Shown here piece by piece: positions 49,084 to 57,674 of a stretch of DNA of 64,000 nt. Made by a program: the position numbers and the translations under genes. The DNA comes from Gammaproteobacteria bacterium (lineage in GTDB: Bacteria; Pseudomonadota; Gammaproteobacteria; VBWC01). How positions within the stretch are numbered: position 1 is the stretch's first letter; each line of letters opens with the position of its first letter. The stretch is taken from assembly GCA_006218035.1 (NCBI GenBank), contig VBWC01000005.1, positions 49,951 to 113,950 of the forward strand, given 5' to 3'. The notes beneath the pieces were generated by a model, which worked only from the letters and a program-made list of their open reading frames with translations, ran no database searches and was not told the origin of the DNA.

Positions 49084-51039
49084 ATGACCAGACCATCCAC
49101 GCATTCCGGTTACACGTCCGGCATCCGCGCCGTTGTCATGGTGCTCGCACCGATCGTCATCATGCTGGCGTTCCTGTCGCTGTGGCGTTCGGGCCTGTAT
49201 ATCTGGCAGTTCGATCGCGTACAGGCGACGGGCGAGTACGGGTTCGTTTTTCTGCAAGGCGTGCGTTTCGATCTGATCACGCTCGCCGGTGCGATGATCA
49301 TCCCGGTATCGTTGACGCCGTTGTTCATGATGGGTCGTGGCCTGTTCCGGCGCTGGCGGGTGCCGCTGCTGGCCTATATGACATTGTGGTTCGGGTTGCT
49401 GGTTTTCATGGAGCTGGCCACGCCATCGTTTATCGCTCAATACGACTCGCGACCGAACTATATTTTTGTCGAGTATCTGAAACATTACCGCGAAGTTGCA
49501 TCGACGCTGCTGACTGGTTATCCGTGGCAACTGGTGGCCACTGTCATTTTTGTTCCGCTTGGCGCTATTCTGTTTTTCAGAATAAGTCGCCGGTTGCTGG
49601 ATATTGACCGGCCGCTGCACTGGACGACCGCGGCCGCGCTGGTGCCCGTGCTGTTCGTGACGTTTGCCGTGCTGGCGCGCTCCAGCCTCGGCCATCGGCC
49701 GGCCAATCCAAGCACCGTGTCGCTGACGTCTGACCATCTGGTGAACGATCTGGCGCTGAATTCCACTTATACCGTGCTGTATGCGATCTATCTGTCGCAG
49801 AAGGATGCCGAAGGCGGCTTTCATTACGGTGTAATGCCGTTCGCCGAGGTGGTGGACGTTGTGCGCGGCGAAATGGATGTCGATGCCGGCCGGTTCACCG
49901 ATCCGCAGATACCGACGCTGCATCGGCAGAACAGCACGCGTCATCGCGACCGGCCATATAACCTGGTGATCGTTCTGGAGGAAAGCCTCGGCGCCGAGTT
50001 TGTCGGCCGGCTGGGCGGCCTGCCGCTGACCCCGAATCTCGACCGGCTGGCCGGCGAAGGCCTGTGGTTCGACAATCTTTACGCGACGGGTACCCGGTCG
50101 GTGCGCGGCATTGAGGCCGTGATATCCGGCTTTCTGCCGACGCCGGCGGTCAGTGTCGTCAAGCTGAATAAATCCCAGCGTGATTTCTTCACGCTCGCGC
50201 AGCTGTTGGGCAAACACGGCTACGACACTGGCTTTATTTATGGCGGCGAGTCGCATTTCGACAACATGCGCGGGTTCTTTCTCGGTAACGGCTTTAACTA
50301 CGTTATCGACGAGAAGGATTTCGACGCGCAGGCCTTCCGGGGATCATGGGGTGTTTCCGACGAGGATCTGTTCGGCAAGGCGCACGAAAAATTCAGCGGC
50401 TACACAGACAAGCCGTTTTTTTCGCTGGTGTTTACCTCGTCGAATCATGCGCCGTTTGAGTTTCCGGACGGCCGTATCGAATTATACGACCCGGAAAAGA
50501 ATACGGTGAACAACGCGGTCAAATACGCCGATTACGCGGTAGGCCGGTTCATTGAGCAGGCGCGGCATTCGTCCTACTGGAACAACACCGTGTTTATTGT
50601 GATCGCCGATCACAACTCGCGGGTGTATGGATCATCGCTGGTGCCGATCGAGCGTTTCCATATCCCCGCTGTGATTCTGGGTGCCGATATCCGGCCCGAA
50701 GTCGTCACTACGCTCGCCAGTCAGATCGATATCGCGCCGACATTGTTGTCGCTGATCGGGGTTTCCGCCACGCACCCGATGATCGGCCGGGACCTGACCA
50801 GGCCGGAGAACCGGCGCCGCCCCGGTCGCGCAATCATGCAGTTCAACGGCACCCAGGCCTATATGGAAGACAACAACGTTATCGTGCTCCGGAAGGACTT
50901 GCCGCCGGAGACGCTGCTGTACAAGGACGGGGAGTTGCAGAATTCCGCCGATGATCCGCCGCTGGTGAAAAAGGCGATCGCCCATTCGCTTTTCGCCCAG
51001 ACGGCCTACGCGGACCGTTTGTACCGCTTGCCGCGATAG
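49084..51039 (+). CDS. LtaS-like membrane sulfatase-family phosphotransferase
   Basis: 651 residues. About five membrane helices fill residues 15-200; the remainder is a periplasmic alkaline-phosphatase/sulfatase-fold domain. Motifs: NLVIVLEESLG (metal Glu), nucleophile Thr in the ATGTRSVRGIEA region, FIYGGESHFDN, SSNHAPFEF and VIADHNSRVYG. Family members move phosphoglycerol (LtaS, OpgB) or phosphoethanolamine to envelope glycans. In this LPS locus a phosphoglycerol or phosphoethanolamine decoration of the core or of periplasmic glucans is plausible, but the donor head group cannot be read from sequence. Confidence 0.9.
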   Translation: MTRPSTHSGYTSGIRAVVMVLAPIVIMLAFLSLWRSGLYIWQFDRVQATGEYGFVFLQGVRFDLITLAGAMIIPVSLTPLFMMGRGLFRRWRVPLLAYMTLWFGLLVFMELATPSFIAQYDSRPNYIFVEYLKHYREVASTLLTGYPWQLVATVIFVPLGAILFFRISRRLLDIDRPLHWTTAAALVPVLFVTFAVLARSSLGHRPANPSTVSLTSDHLVNDLALNSTYTVLYAIYLSQKDAEGGFHYGVMPFAEVVDVVRGEMDVDAGRFTDPQIPTLHRQNSTRHRDRPYNLVIVLEESLGAEFVGRLGGLPLTPNLDRLAGEGLWFDNLYATGTRSVRGIEAVISGFLPTPAVSVVKLNKSQRDFFTLAQLLGKHGYDTGFIYGGESHFDNMRGFFLGNGFNYVIDEKDFDAQAFRGSWGVSDEDLFGKAHEKFSGYTDKPFFSLVFTSSNHAPFEFPDGRIELYDPEKNTVNNAVKYADYAVGRFIEQARHSSYWNNTVFIVIADHNSRVYGSSLVPIERFHIPAVILGADIRPEVVTTLASQIDIAPTLLSLIGVSATHPMIGRDLTRPENRRRPGRAIMQFNGTQAYMEDNNVIVLRKDLPPETLLYKDGELQNSADDPPLVKKAIAHSLFAQTAYADRLYRLPR

Positions 51040-51045
51040 TGTCCG

Positions 51046-51849
51046 CTATTTGTACAAGACGGCGACAAAGTTTCCGTCGGCGTCCTCGAACGGCCTGTCT
51101 ATCCCCCGCGTCCGGTTGAAACCGATGCGGCGGGCGAGCGAGGTCAGGTTGTCGAGATTGAACAGGTGCAGGTGCTCCAGTGGTTTTAACGCGCCCCAGG
51201 CGCAGCCCAGTGCTAGCGCGTTACCGCAGGCGCCGTCGGGCGTCTGTATCACGAACACGCCGCCGGGCTTCAGGAGGCGATATATGGCCGACAGATCGTC
51301 CACCGCATCCTCGAAATGCTCGATCACGTCGATGGCGGTGATCAGGTCGAACATGTCCGCGGAGAAGTGCTTGCGGACATCGCAAAAGCGTCCCTGGAAG
51401 ACCTGTTTTTTGTACTGGCGGTGCGTATTGCAAAACGGCACGATCAGCTCGGGCACGAGTTCGCAGCCGAAAACATCCCAGCCATGCCGGATGCCCTGCG
51501 CCAGCAGAAACCCCTTGTTGCAGCCGACGTCCAGATACTTGCCGCCGGTTGTCGCGGTCTGGTTGCGCGCAAAGTCGAAGATCTCCGCCGCGCGTGCCAT
51601 CGACTGTGCAAAATGCCTGGCGTGGTGAAACCGCCGCAACGGCGCGATCAGGCGTCGTCGCAGCGACTTGAACGTGCCGCCGCTGTAGGCACGGTAAAGC
51701 TCGCCCGTCGACTCCGGCTTGTCTATATATATAAGACCGCACCCCCCGCATTGCAGGTAGTCGGAATTGTCGATGTGGCAGTAGCGAACGGCCTGATCGG
51801 CACGATTACATACGATACAGGCGCGCAGGTCCGTCTGTTTGTCAGTCAT
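51046..51849 (-). CDS. Zinc-ribbon class I SAM methyltransferase
   Basis: 267 residues. An N-terminal zinc ribbon (CIVCNRA and CGGCGLIY) precedes a Methyltransf_23-type domain: KYLDVGCNKGFLLAQGIRHG (SAM motif I), FDLITAIDVIEHFEDA and LLKPGGVFVIQTPD. This type is frequent in surface-polysaccharide loci, methylating sugars or acting near glycosyltransferases. It ends seven bases from the LtaS-like gene, convergent, and is divergent from waaF. Substrate unknown. Confidence 0.9.
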   Translation of the reverse strand: MTDKQTDLRACIVCNRADQAVRYCHIDNSDYLQCGGCGLIYIDKPESTGELYRAYSGGTFKSLRRRLIAPLRRFHHARHFAQSMARAAEIFDFARNQTATTGGKYLDVGCNKGFLLAQGIRHGWDVFGCELVPELIVPFCNTHRQYKKQVFQGRFCDVRKHFSADMFDLITAIDVIEHFEDAVDDLSAIYRLLKPGGVFVIQTPDGACGNALALGCAWGALKPLEHLHLFNLDNLTSLARRIGFNRTRGIDRPFEDADGNFVAVLYK

Positions 51850-52057
51850 TGGCGATAGGCATCGGACAAGATCAATTTAGCGGCGGTCCGTGTTGTCAAC
51901 GTTTGGCATCCGCCCGGTTGGCCAGGCGGGCACAGCCGGCATGGTAACCTTTTTGCGCAGGCAAGCAGAAATCCGCCGTGCCCGGGCGCGGCGGAATTTA
52001 CGCAAATCCGCCGACGGACGGTATGATACGCACATTGTAAATAGGGAAGGTCTGGTG

Positions 52058-53086
52058 ATGGATGGAAATGCCGCCAGGATGCTGGTAGTCGGGCCGTCCT
52101 GGGTGGGCGACATGGTGATGGCGCACAGCCTGTTTACGGATCTTTGCCGGCGCCATCCCGGGGTCGAAATCGATGTCCTGTCGCCGGCCTGGTCCGGTCC
52201 GGTGCTGGCGCGCATGCCGGAGGTGCACCGGCACATCGATATGCCGGTCGGTCACGGCCGCATCGGATTGATCGAGCGCGTGCGTCTCGGTCTGTCGCTG
52301 CGATCGCAAAAATATGGCCAGGCAATCGTGATTCCGCGCTCGTTCAAGTCCGCGCTGGTGCCGTTTTTTGCCGGTATTCCGCGGCGCACCGGTTTCCGCG
52401 GCGAGATGCGTTACGGCCTGCTCAACGACCTGCGGAATCTTGACCGTGACGCGCTGCCGCAGACGGTGCAGCGTTATGTCGCCTTGGGGCGGTCGCCGGA
52501 TGCGGCACTGCCGCCGGTGGATATACCGCGGCCCCGGCTGCGGGTCGATGCAGCCAACCAGCAACACCTGCTGCAGAAGTTATCGCTGTCGGTTGAGCGC
52601 GCGGTCGTCGGGTTTATGCCGGGCGCCGAGTACGGCGCCGCGAAGCGCTGGCCGGCCGCTTATTATGCGGAACTGGCGGGCATGTTGCGTGGCAGAGGGT
52701 ATCAGGTATGGCTGTTCGGTTCGGCGCGGGACGCGGCTGTTTGCCGCGAGATCAGCGACGCGGCGGTCGAGGCGGTCGATCTGTCGGGCAAGACCGGTTT
52801 GCAGGATGCGATCGACCTGATCGCGCTGACGAAACTGGTCGTCACCAACGATTCCGGCCTGATGCATATCGCCGCAGCGACCGGCCGGAACATCGTGGCG
52901 CTGTATGGTTCATCGACGCCGGCGTATACACCGCCACTGACGGATCGCGCCGATATCGTCTATCTGGGGCTGGAGTGCAGTCCCTGTTTCGAGAGAGAAT
53001 GCCCGCTGGGCCACTACCGGTGTTTGCAAGACATTACGCCGGCGGATGTTTTTGATCGTTGTATACGGAAAATCCAAGAGCATTGA
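52058..53086 (+). CDS. waaF: ADP-heptose:LPS heptosyltransferase II
   Basis: 342 residues from ATG 52058, chosen for GGGAAGG seven bases upstream and the family start ARMLVVGPSWVGDMVMAHSL; the frame upstream is unconserved. FKSALVPFFAGIPRRTGFRGE, RYVALG, PGAEYGAAKRWPAAYYAELA, DLSGKTGLQDAIDLIAL, VVTNDSGLMHIAAATGRNIVALYGSS and LECSPCFERECPLGHYRCL are clear WaaF signatures. It adds the second heptose of the inner core. Its stop overlaps the next ATG (TGATG). Confidence 0.96.
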   Translation: MDGNAARMLVVGPSWVGDMVMAHSLFTDLCRRHPGVEIDVLSPAWSGPVLARMPEVHRHIDMPVGHGRIGLIERVRLGLSLRSQKYGQAIVIPRSFKSALVPFFAGIPRRTGFRGEMRYGLLNDLRNLDRDALPQTVQRYVALGRSPDAALPPVDIPRPRLRVDAANQQHLLQKLSLSVERAVVGFMPGAEYGAAKRWPAAYYAELAGMLRGRGYQVWLFGSARDAAVCREISDAAVEAVDLSGKTGLQDAIDLIALTKLVVTNDSGLMHIAAATGRNIVALYGSSTPAYTPPLTDRADIVYLGLECSPCFERECPLGHYRCLQDITPADVFDRCIRKIQEH

Positions 53087-54330
53087 TGGTCGCGATTGCT
53101 GAGCCAGTGACGGGCGCTGTGTGGAAGGAGCGCCTGATCCTTTCCCTGTTGTTCCTGTTTCCGTTGGCCGGTGCGTGCGTTAAGCACTGGCTCGGTACGA
53201 TATTCACCGTGCTGTTCCTGATCGGCCTGTGGGATCTGGTCCGCGGCCGGGGGCGGCCACCCCTGTTCACGGCGGAGCGGGTCTGGCTGTCGCTTTGCGT
53301 TGCCTTTCTGCTGTCGTTTTTCCTGTCCGCGGTCATCAATGGCTGGAGCGAAGATCAGCGGCACGCACTGGGCGTGGAAATCCGTTATCTGGCGCTGGTG
53401 CCACTGTACCTGTTGGTGCGGCGATATCCCCGGGGTGCCCTGTATCTGTTGTCCGGCAGTGTGTTCGCCGCCTTTGTCATGGCCGTGCAGTCATACTACG
53501 ACGTGTTCAGCTTGATGAAGGAGCGTGCCGAGGGCGCCTATAGCCCGAATCTGCTGGGACCTCTGGCTGCATTGAGCGTCATGTTTGCGGTATCGATCTG
53601 GGCGTTGCTGCCCCGGTTACGCTGGATGATTCTCGCCGCCGTGCCGGCCGGGTTGTGGTCGGTGGCGATGTCCGGTTCGCGCGGCGCCTATTTCGGCCTG
53701 ATTGCGATGGGGATGGTATGGGCGCTGCTGTACTTCAGGCGCTGGCAACGCCCGGTGATGCTCGTCGTGGTCCTGCTGATCCCTGTTACCGCCTACCTGT
53801 CGGTCGGTGCGGTACAGCAGCGTGTCGATGGCGCCGTGCACGACGTTGCCGAGTACTTCAGCCATACCCGGTCCGAAAACCAGACCGACGGCGCCGAGAC
53901 CGCCGCGATCCGCTTCGAGATGTGGCGCGCGGCGTTGCTGGTATTTCGTGACGCGCCTGTGTTCGGTATCGGCACGCGGAATTATACGCAAGGCGTGCAG
54001 AAATACGTCGACTCCGGCCAGGTCAACCCCGCCGCCGCCCACCATGGCCATCCGCATGACGCCTATTTTGACGTGCTGATGTCCCGCGGGCTAACCGGCT
54101 TTGTTATTTTTCTCGGCGTGCTGTTCTATCCGCTCTATTATTTCCTGAAGACGTTCCAGCGATCGCCGCATTCAGCAATGGCGGGAATCCTGCTGATCAC
54201 CGGTTTTGCGATGTTTTCCGTTACCGACGCATCGACGTTCAACAAGGGCAATTTCCTGTCCTTCTATCTGCTTTTCCAGGCGGTGCTGCTGTCCTGGCAT
54301 GCCGGGCAGGTACACCGGGAGGCCGGTTGA
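53086..54330 (+). CDS. O-antigen ligase (WaaL/Wzy-type) membrane protein
   Basis: 414 residues with ten or more membrane helices and a large periplasmic loop about residues 235-330. The Wzy_C/O-antigen-ligase features are MSGSRGAYFGLI (Arg in the helix) and HGHPHDAYFDVLMSRGLTGF (catalytic-loop His and Asp). WaaL joins polymer from undecaprenyl carrier to the lipid A core at the periplasmic face; a polymerase cannot be excluded by sequence. It overlaps waaF and abuts the GT2 gene, forming waaF-waaL-GT2. The ATG at 53086 is preferred because TTGATGG couples it to waaF. Confidence 0.87.
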   Translation: MVAIAEPVTGAVWKERLILSLLFLFPLAGACVKHWLGTIFTVLFLIGLWDLVRGRGRPPLFTAERVWLSLCVAFLLSFFLSAVINGWSEDQRHALGVEIRYLALVPLYLLVRRYPRGALYLLSGSVFAAFVMAVQSYYDVFSLMKERAEGAYSPNLLGPLAALSVMFAVSIWALLPRLRWMILAAVPAGLWSVAMSGSRGAYFGLIAMGMVWALLYFRRWQRPVMLVVVLLIPVTAYLSVGAVQQRVDGAVHDVAEYFSHTRSENQTDGAETAAIRFEMWRAALLVFRDAPVFGIGTRNYTQGVQKYVDSGQVNPAAAHHGHPHDAYFDVLMSRGLTGFVIFLGVLFYPLYYFLKTFQRSPHSAMAGILLITGFAMFSVTDASTFNKGNFLSFYLLFQAVLLSWHAGQVHREAG

Positions 54331-55101
54331 ATGGCGCGTCTGTCGGCGGTGCTGATCGTCAGAAACGAGGCGCCGGTGATGGCCGATTGCCTGGCGCATC
54401 TTTCCTGGGCCGACGAGATTGTCGTGCTCGACAGCGGCAGTACCGATGACACCGTTGCGATCGCGCGGCGTTACACCGACCGCGTGTTCGTCGACGCCGA
54501 CTGGCAGGGGTACGGCATACAGCGCCAGCGGGCGCAGCAGCGCGCGACCGGCGACTGGATACTGATGATCGATGCCGATGAGCGTGTCTCGCCGGCATTG
54601 CAGCAAAGTATCACCGAGGTCGTGCGGCGCGATGATCGTAGCCGGGCCTGGGCGATGGCCATCCTGCCATGGTGCTTCGGCCGCTTCATCCGCCACGGCG
54701 GCTGGTACCCGGCCTGGAAGGTGCGCCTGTATCCGCGTGCGGTCGCCCGCTATGGCGACGAACGCGTGCACGAAAAGCTCGGTTTTGATTCCGGCATCGA
54801 AACGGCCCGGCTATCCGGCGATCTGCTGCACTATACCTACCGCGATCTCGAACACTATCTGGTGAAGTCGGCGCGTTATGCGGCGGAATGGGCCGCGCAG
54901 CGTCAGCGCACCGGCAAGCGCGCGTCCTTGACCGGGGGGTTGCTGCACGGCACCGGCTGTTTTCTGCGGATGTATCTGCTCAAGGCCGGGTTCCTCGACG
55001 GTCGGCACGGGTTGCTGCTGGCGCTGTTGTCGGCGCATTCGACATTCGTGAAATACGCCGACCTGTGGAGCCGGCGGCAACCGCCCGCGTCAGGTCATTA
55101 G
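54331..55101 (+). CDS. WaaE-like family 2 glycosyltransferase
   Basis: 256 residues. RLSAVLIVRNEAPVMADCL, VLDSGSTDDTVAIARRY, WILMIDADERVSPALQ, and the WaaE/LgtF-like WYPAWKVRLYPRAVARYGDERVHEK are typical of LPS-core glucosyltransferases that add glucose to heptose I. A basic amphipathic C-terminus may bind the membrane. It starts immediately after the ligase stop. The last 12 bases overlap the opposing GT9 gene. Confidence 0.9.
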   Translation: MARLSAVLIVRNEAPVMADCLAHLSWADEIVVLDSGSTDDTVAIARRYTDRVFVDADWQGYGIQRQRAQQRATGDWILMIDADERVSPALQQSITEVVRRDDRSRAWAMAILPWCFGRFIRHGGWYPAWKVRLYPRAVARYGDERVHEKLGFDSGIETARLSGDLLHYTYRDLEHYLVKSARYAAEWAAQRQRTGKRASLTGGLLHGTGCFLRMYLLKAGFLDGRHGLLLALLSAHSTFVKYADLWSRRQPPASGH

Positions 55102-56130
55102 AAACCGTGAGCTGATGGCCGCGGCGGCGGTGACCACGTCGATCGCCGTCATGTCTTCGGCCGGCGCGGCATCCGGCGGCGAGAAGGCGAGCCGGTTGGC
55201 GTCGCGATTGATCGTCTGCCAGCGCAATGCCGTGGCCGACTGCCGCCGGGTATAAAACGCCGCGGTTGGCCGGTCGAGCGCGCCGGCGATGTGCAGCGGC
55301 CCGGTCGAGCCGCTGATAAACAGATCGGCGAGCGCGATGTGCTGGCTGAACCGCACCAGTCCCTGGGTGGAGTGGTAGACGATATGCGCGACGCCATCCA
55401 GTAAGCTGCTGACACGGCGCGCGCTGTCGATCTCGCCGGGACCGGCGCTGATGACGCTGCAATGTCCCCGCGCGGACCGTAGCGACCGTACCAGTTCAAC
55501 GTATTGCTCAAGCCCGAGATTGTTCGCCGAGCCGCCGCTGCCCGGATGCACGAACACCAGCCGGGCGTGTTCGTCGATGTTGTGCGCCGCGCAAAACTGC
55601 AGCCGGGTTCGGGACAGAACCTCCGGTGCAAACGCGAGATAGGGCGGCACCGGCAACGTTATCGGCTCATGACCGATGCCGCGCAGATAGTGCAGCACCA
55701 GGTCCCGGTTATAGACGTATTCCGGCCGCGCCGACAGCGACCGGCGCTGCGTCAAACGCTTGTTGTAGAATATCCGGGCGATTTTGGTCGCCGGGGCCAC
55801 ACGGCAGGGTATGCGAGACAGCGCCAGCGCCGCGCCGATACGGCTGGTGGAGAACAACGTGATCGCGGCAGCGTAGTGTTCGTCGCGCAGCGCGCGGATC
55901 AGGCGGAGTTGCGCGGCGATACCGGCGCCGCTACCGGGGTCGGTGACAACACGGTCGATGGACGGGCAGATCGCGGCGATCTCCGCCGTGTAGCCGCTGA
56001 CCAGCGCATGGATGCTCGCGTCGGGCAGCGCCTGTTTAAGTGTGGCGAGCGCCGGCCAGCCGAGCATGAAGTCGCCCAGTTTGTCGTTGCGAACAACAAG
56101 AATTTTTTGCGTTCCGTCGGCCATGGTCAT
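55090..56130 (-). CDS. GT9 (heptosyltransferase-family) glycosyltransferase
   Basis: 346 residues. KILVVRNDKLGDFMLGWPAL is a GT9 N-terminus, LVFVHPGSGGSANNL the central phosphate loop, and DLFISGSTGPLHIAGALDRPTAAFY the ADP-sugar site. Sequence is closer to the third-heptose or WaaQ-like group than to waaF by eye. It points leftward against the WaaE-like gene and is divergent from the next GT9, which starts 60 bases away. Confidence 0.9.
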   Translation of the reverse strand: MTMADGTQKILVVRNDKLGDFMLGWPALATLKQALPDASIHALVSGYTAEIAAICPSIDRVVTDPGSGAGIAAQLRLIRALRDEHYAAAITLFSTSRIGAALALSRIPCRVAPATKIARIFYNKRLTQRRSLSARPEYVYNRDLVLHYLRGIGHEPITLPVPPYLAFAPEVLSRTRLQFCAAHNIDEHARLVFVHPGSGGSANNLGLEQYVELVRSLRSARGHCSVISAGPGEIDSARRVSSLLDGVAHIVYHSTQGLVRFSQHIALADLFISGSTGPLHIAGALDRPTAAFYTRRQSATALRWQTINRDANRLAFSPPDAAPAEDMTAIDVVTAAAAISSRFLMT

Positions 56131-56190
56131 AGCTTGCTCATTGTACGCATCCTGTCACCATAGCGGTACGCTACAACTCAGGGACAAGCG

Positions 56191-57201
56191 ATGAAGTTCT
56201 GGTGCAAGAGCGGCGGCTGGGCAAGCAGGAAAGCGATCCGGACACTGGCGGGCATGACGCCGGCGGACGTCCGCAGCGTCGCCGTGATACGCCACGCCGC
56301 GATGGGCGATCTGGTTCAGGTGCGGCCGTTTCTGATCGAGACGCGGCGTTATTTTCCGAATGCCGGCATTACCCTGAGTCTGTGCAGCAATTACGTCCGT
56401 GGGGCGCCCGACGAGCTGGCCGACCGGATCCATGTCGTCTACGGCAGCGACCGCAAGGATGTAGCGGTCTCCGCCCAGTTACGCCGGGCGAGGGAGCTCG
56501 GCTACCACGATCTGGTGTTCGACCTGGCGGCGACGCCGCGCTCGTTCTACCTGTGCCTGCTGACGCGGGCAAAGCTGAAGATCGGCTTTCCCTATAAAGC
56601 GATCCAGGGCCGGCTGTTCTACGATGCGACGGTGCCGCGTTCGGACCTGCGTTACGAGACCGAGAACATGCTCGATATGCTGGCGCTGCTCGGCCACCGC
56701 TGGCAGTATCCGCCGGTGTTCAACATGCCGGGCGAGCCGGTAGTGCGGGACCGGCCGTTTATCATCTATTTTCCGAGCGCGTCGACACCGGTCAAGTGCT
56801 GGCCGCACGGCCATTTCGCCGAGCTGATTACCGGCATGGCAGCGCAATATCCCGATTACGAACATATCGTGCTGGAAGGCATCGCCGCGTGGGAGTCGGT
56901 CGCCGACATCATGGACAAGACGCAGCACCTTGCCAATGTCACCGCGTTGAAACTGGATGATCTCGACGGCACGGTGGCGCTCGTCAAGGGGGCGTCACTG
57001 GTGGTGGCGAACGACACCGGCATCCGCAATTTCGCGATGGCCTGCAACGTGCCGACCGTCGGCATCTTCTTCGTCACGCCGGTGTTTCGCTACTGGCCGC
57101 GCTACGGGCATCACGATGTGGTGTTCACGCCCGACGGCGGCGTACCGGACGTCGACAGTGTTTTCGCTGCGGCCCGCGCCATGCTGGCAGTGCGAGACTA
57201 G
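56191..57201 (+). CDS. GT9 (heptosyltransferase-family) glycosyltransferase, divergent
   Basis: 336 residues. RSVAVIRHAAMGDLVQVRPF resembles the GT9 start and LVVANDTGIRNFAMACNVPTVGIFF the C-terminal donor site, in which the usual PxHxA becomes IRNFA, so the donor may not be ADP-heptose. FIIYFPSASTPVKCWP replaces the central PG(S/T) loop. This is the most divergent of the five GT9 genes. It ends two bases before the next gene, so it is coupled with the glycosyltransferase/deacetylase pair. Confidence 0.82.
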   Translation: MKFWCKSGGWASRKAIRTLAGMTPADVRSVAVIRHAAMGDLVQVRPFLIETRRYFPNAGITLSLCSNYVRGAPDELADRIHVVYGSDRKDVAVSAQLRRARELGYHDLVFDLAATPRSFYLCLLTRAKLKIGFPYKAIQGRLFYDATVPRSDLRYETENMLDMLALLGHRWQYPPVFNMPGEPVVRDRPFIIYFPSASTPVKCWPHGHFAELITGMAAQYPDYEHIVLEGIAAWESVADIMDKTQHLANVTALKLDDLDGTVALVKGASLVVANDTGIRNFAMACNVPTVGIFFVTPVFRYWPRYGHHDVVFTPDGGVPDVDSVFAAARAMLAVRD

Positions 57202-57203
57202 GC

Positions 57204-57674
57204 GTGCGTATCCTGCATTTGCTGTCGCAAACGCATCTGACCGGCCCCGAGGTCTACGTTGCCGCGCTGTGCCGCCGGCAGATGGCGGACGGCCACCATT
57301 GCTTCATCGTGTCCGACACCCTGTCGGTTACGACACCGGCGGAATACCTGGCGATGGCGATACACCACCGGTCGCTGGTCAGCCGCATCCGCAACATCGT
57401 GCGGCTGGTGCGTTTTTGCCGCGCCAATAACATCGACCTGATAAACGCGCACTCGCGCGCCGCCAGCTGGCTGGCGAACGTCGTCGCGCGTATCACCGGT
57501 GCCGCCTATGTCTCGACGCTGCACGGCCGTCAAAGCCGGCACGCGATGCGCAGGCGCACCAATATCTACGGGCGGCACATTATCGTCGTCTGCGAACACC
57601 TCGCCGGGCATGTCACGGACGAGCTGAATATTCGCGATGCCGATGTCCGGGTGATCCGCAATGGTCTTGAATAA
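57204..57674 (+). CDS. Glycosyltransferase family 4, N-terminal half (split gene)
   Basis: 156 residues with only the acceptor-binding GT-B half: MRILHLLSQTHLTGPEVYVA, LINAHSRAASWLANVVARIT, VSTLHGR, IIVVCEHLAGHVTDEL and VRVIRNGLE, where the protein stops. In an intact GT4 the VIxNGID segment is followed by about 20 linker residues and then VGRL; here the next frame supplies NVAWVGRLTGPKGE at once. Both a frameshift and loss of the linker are implied. It overlaps the downstream frame by 14 bases. Either a broken gene or a two-subunit enzyme. Confidence 0.75.
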   Translation: MRILHLLSQTHLTGPEVYVAALCRRQMADGHHCFIVSDTLSVTTPAEYLAMAIHHRSLVSRIRNIVRLVRFCRANNIDLINAHSRAASWLANVVARITGAAYVSTLHGRQSRHAMRRRTNIYGRHIIVVCEHLAGHVTDELNIRDADVRVIRNGLE

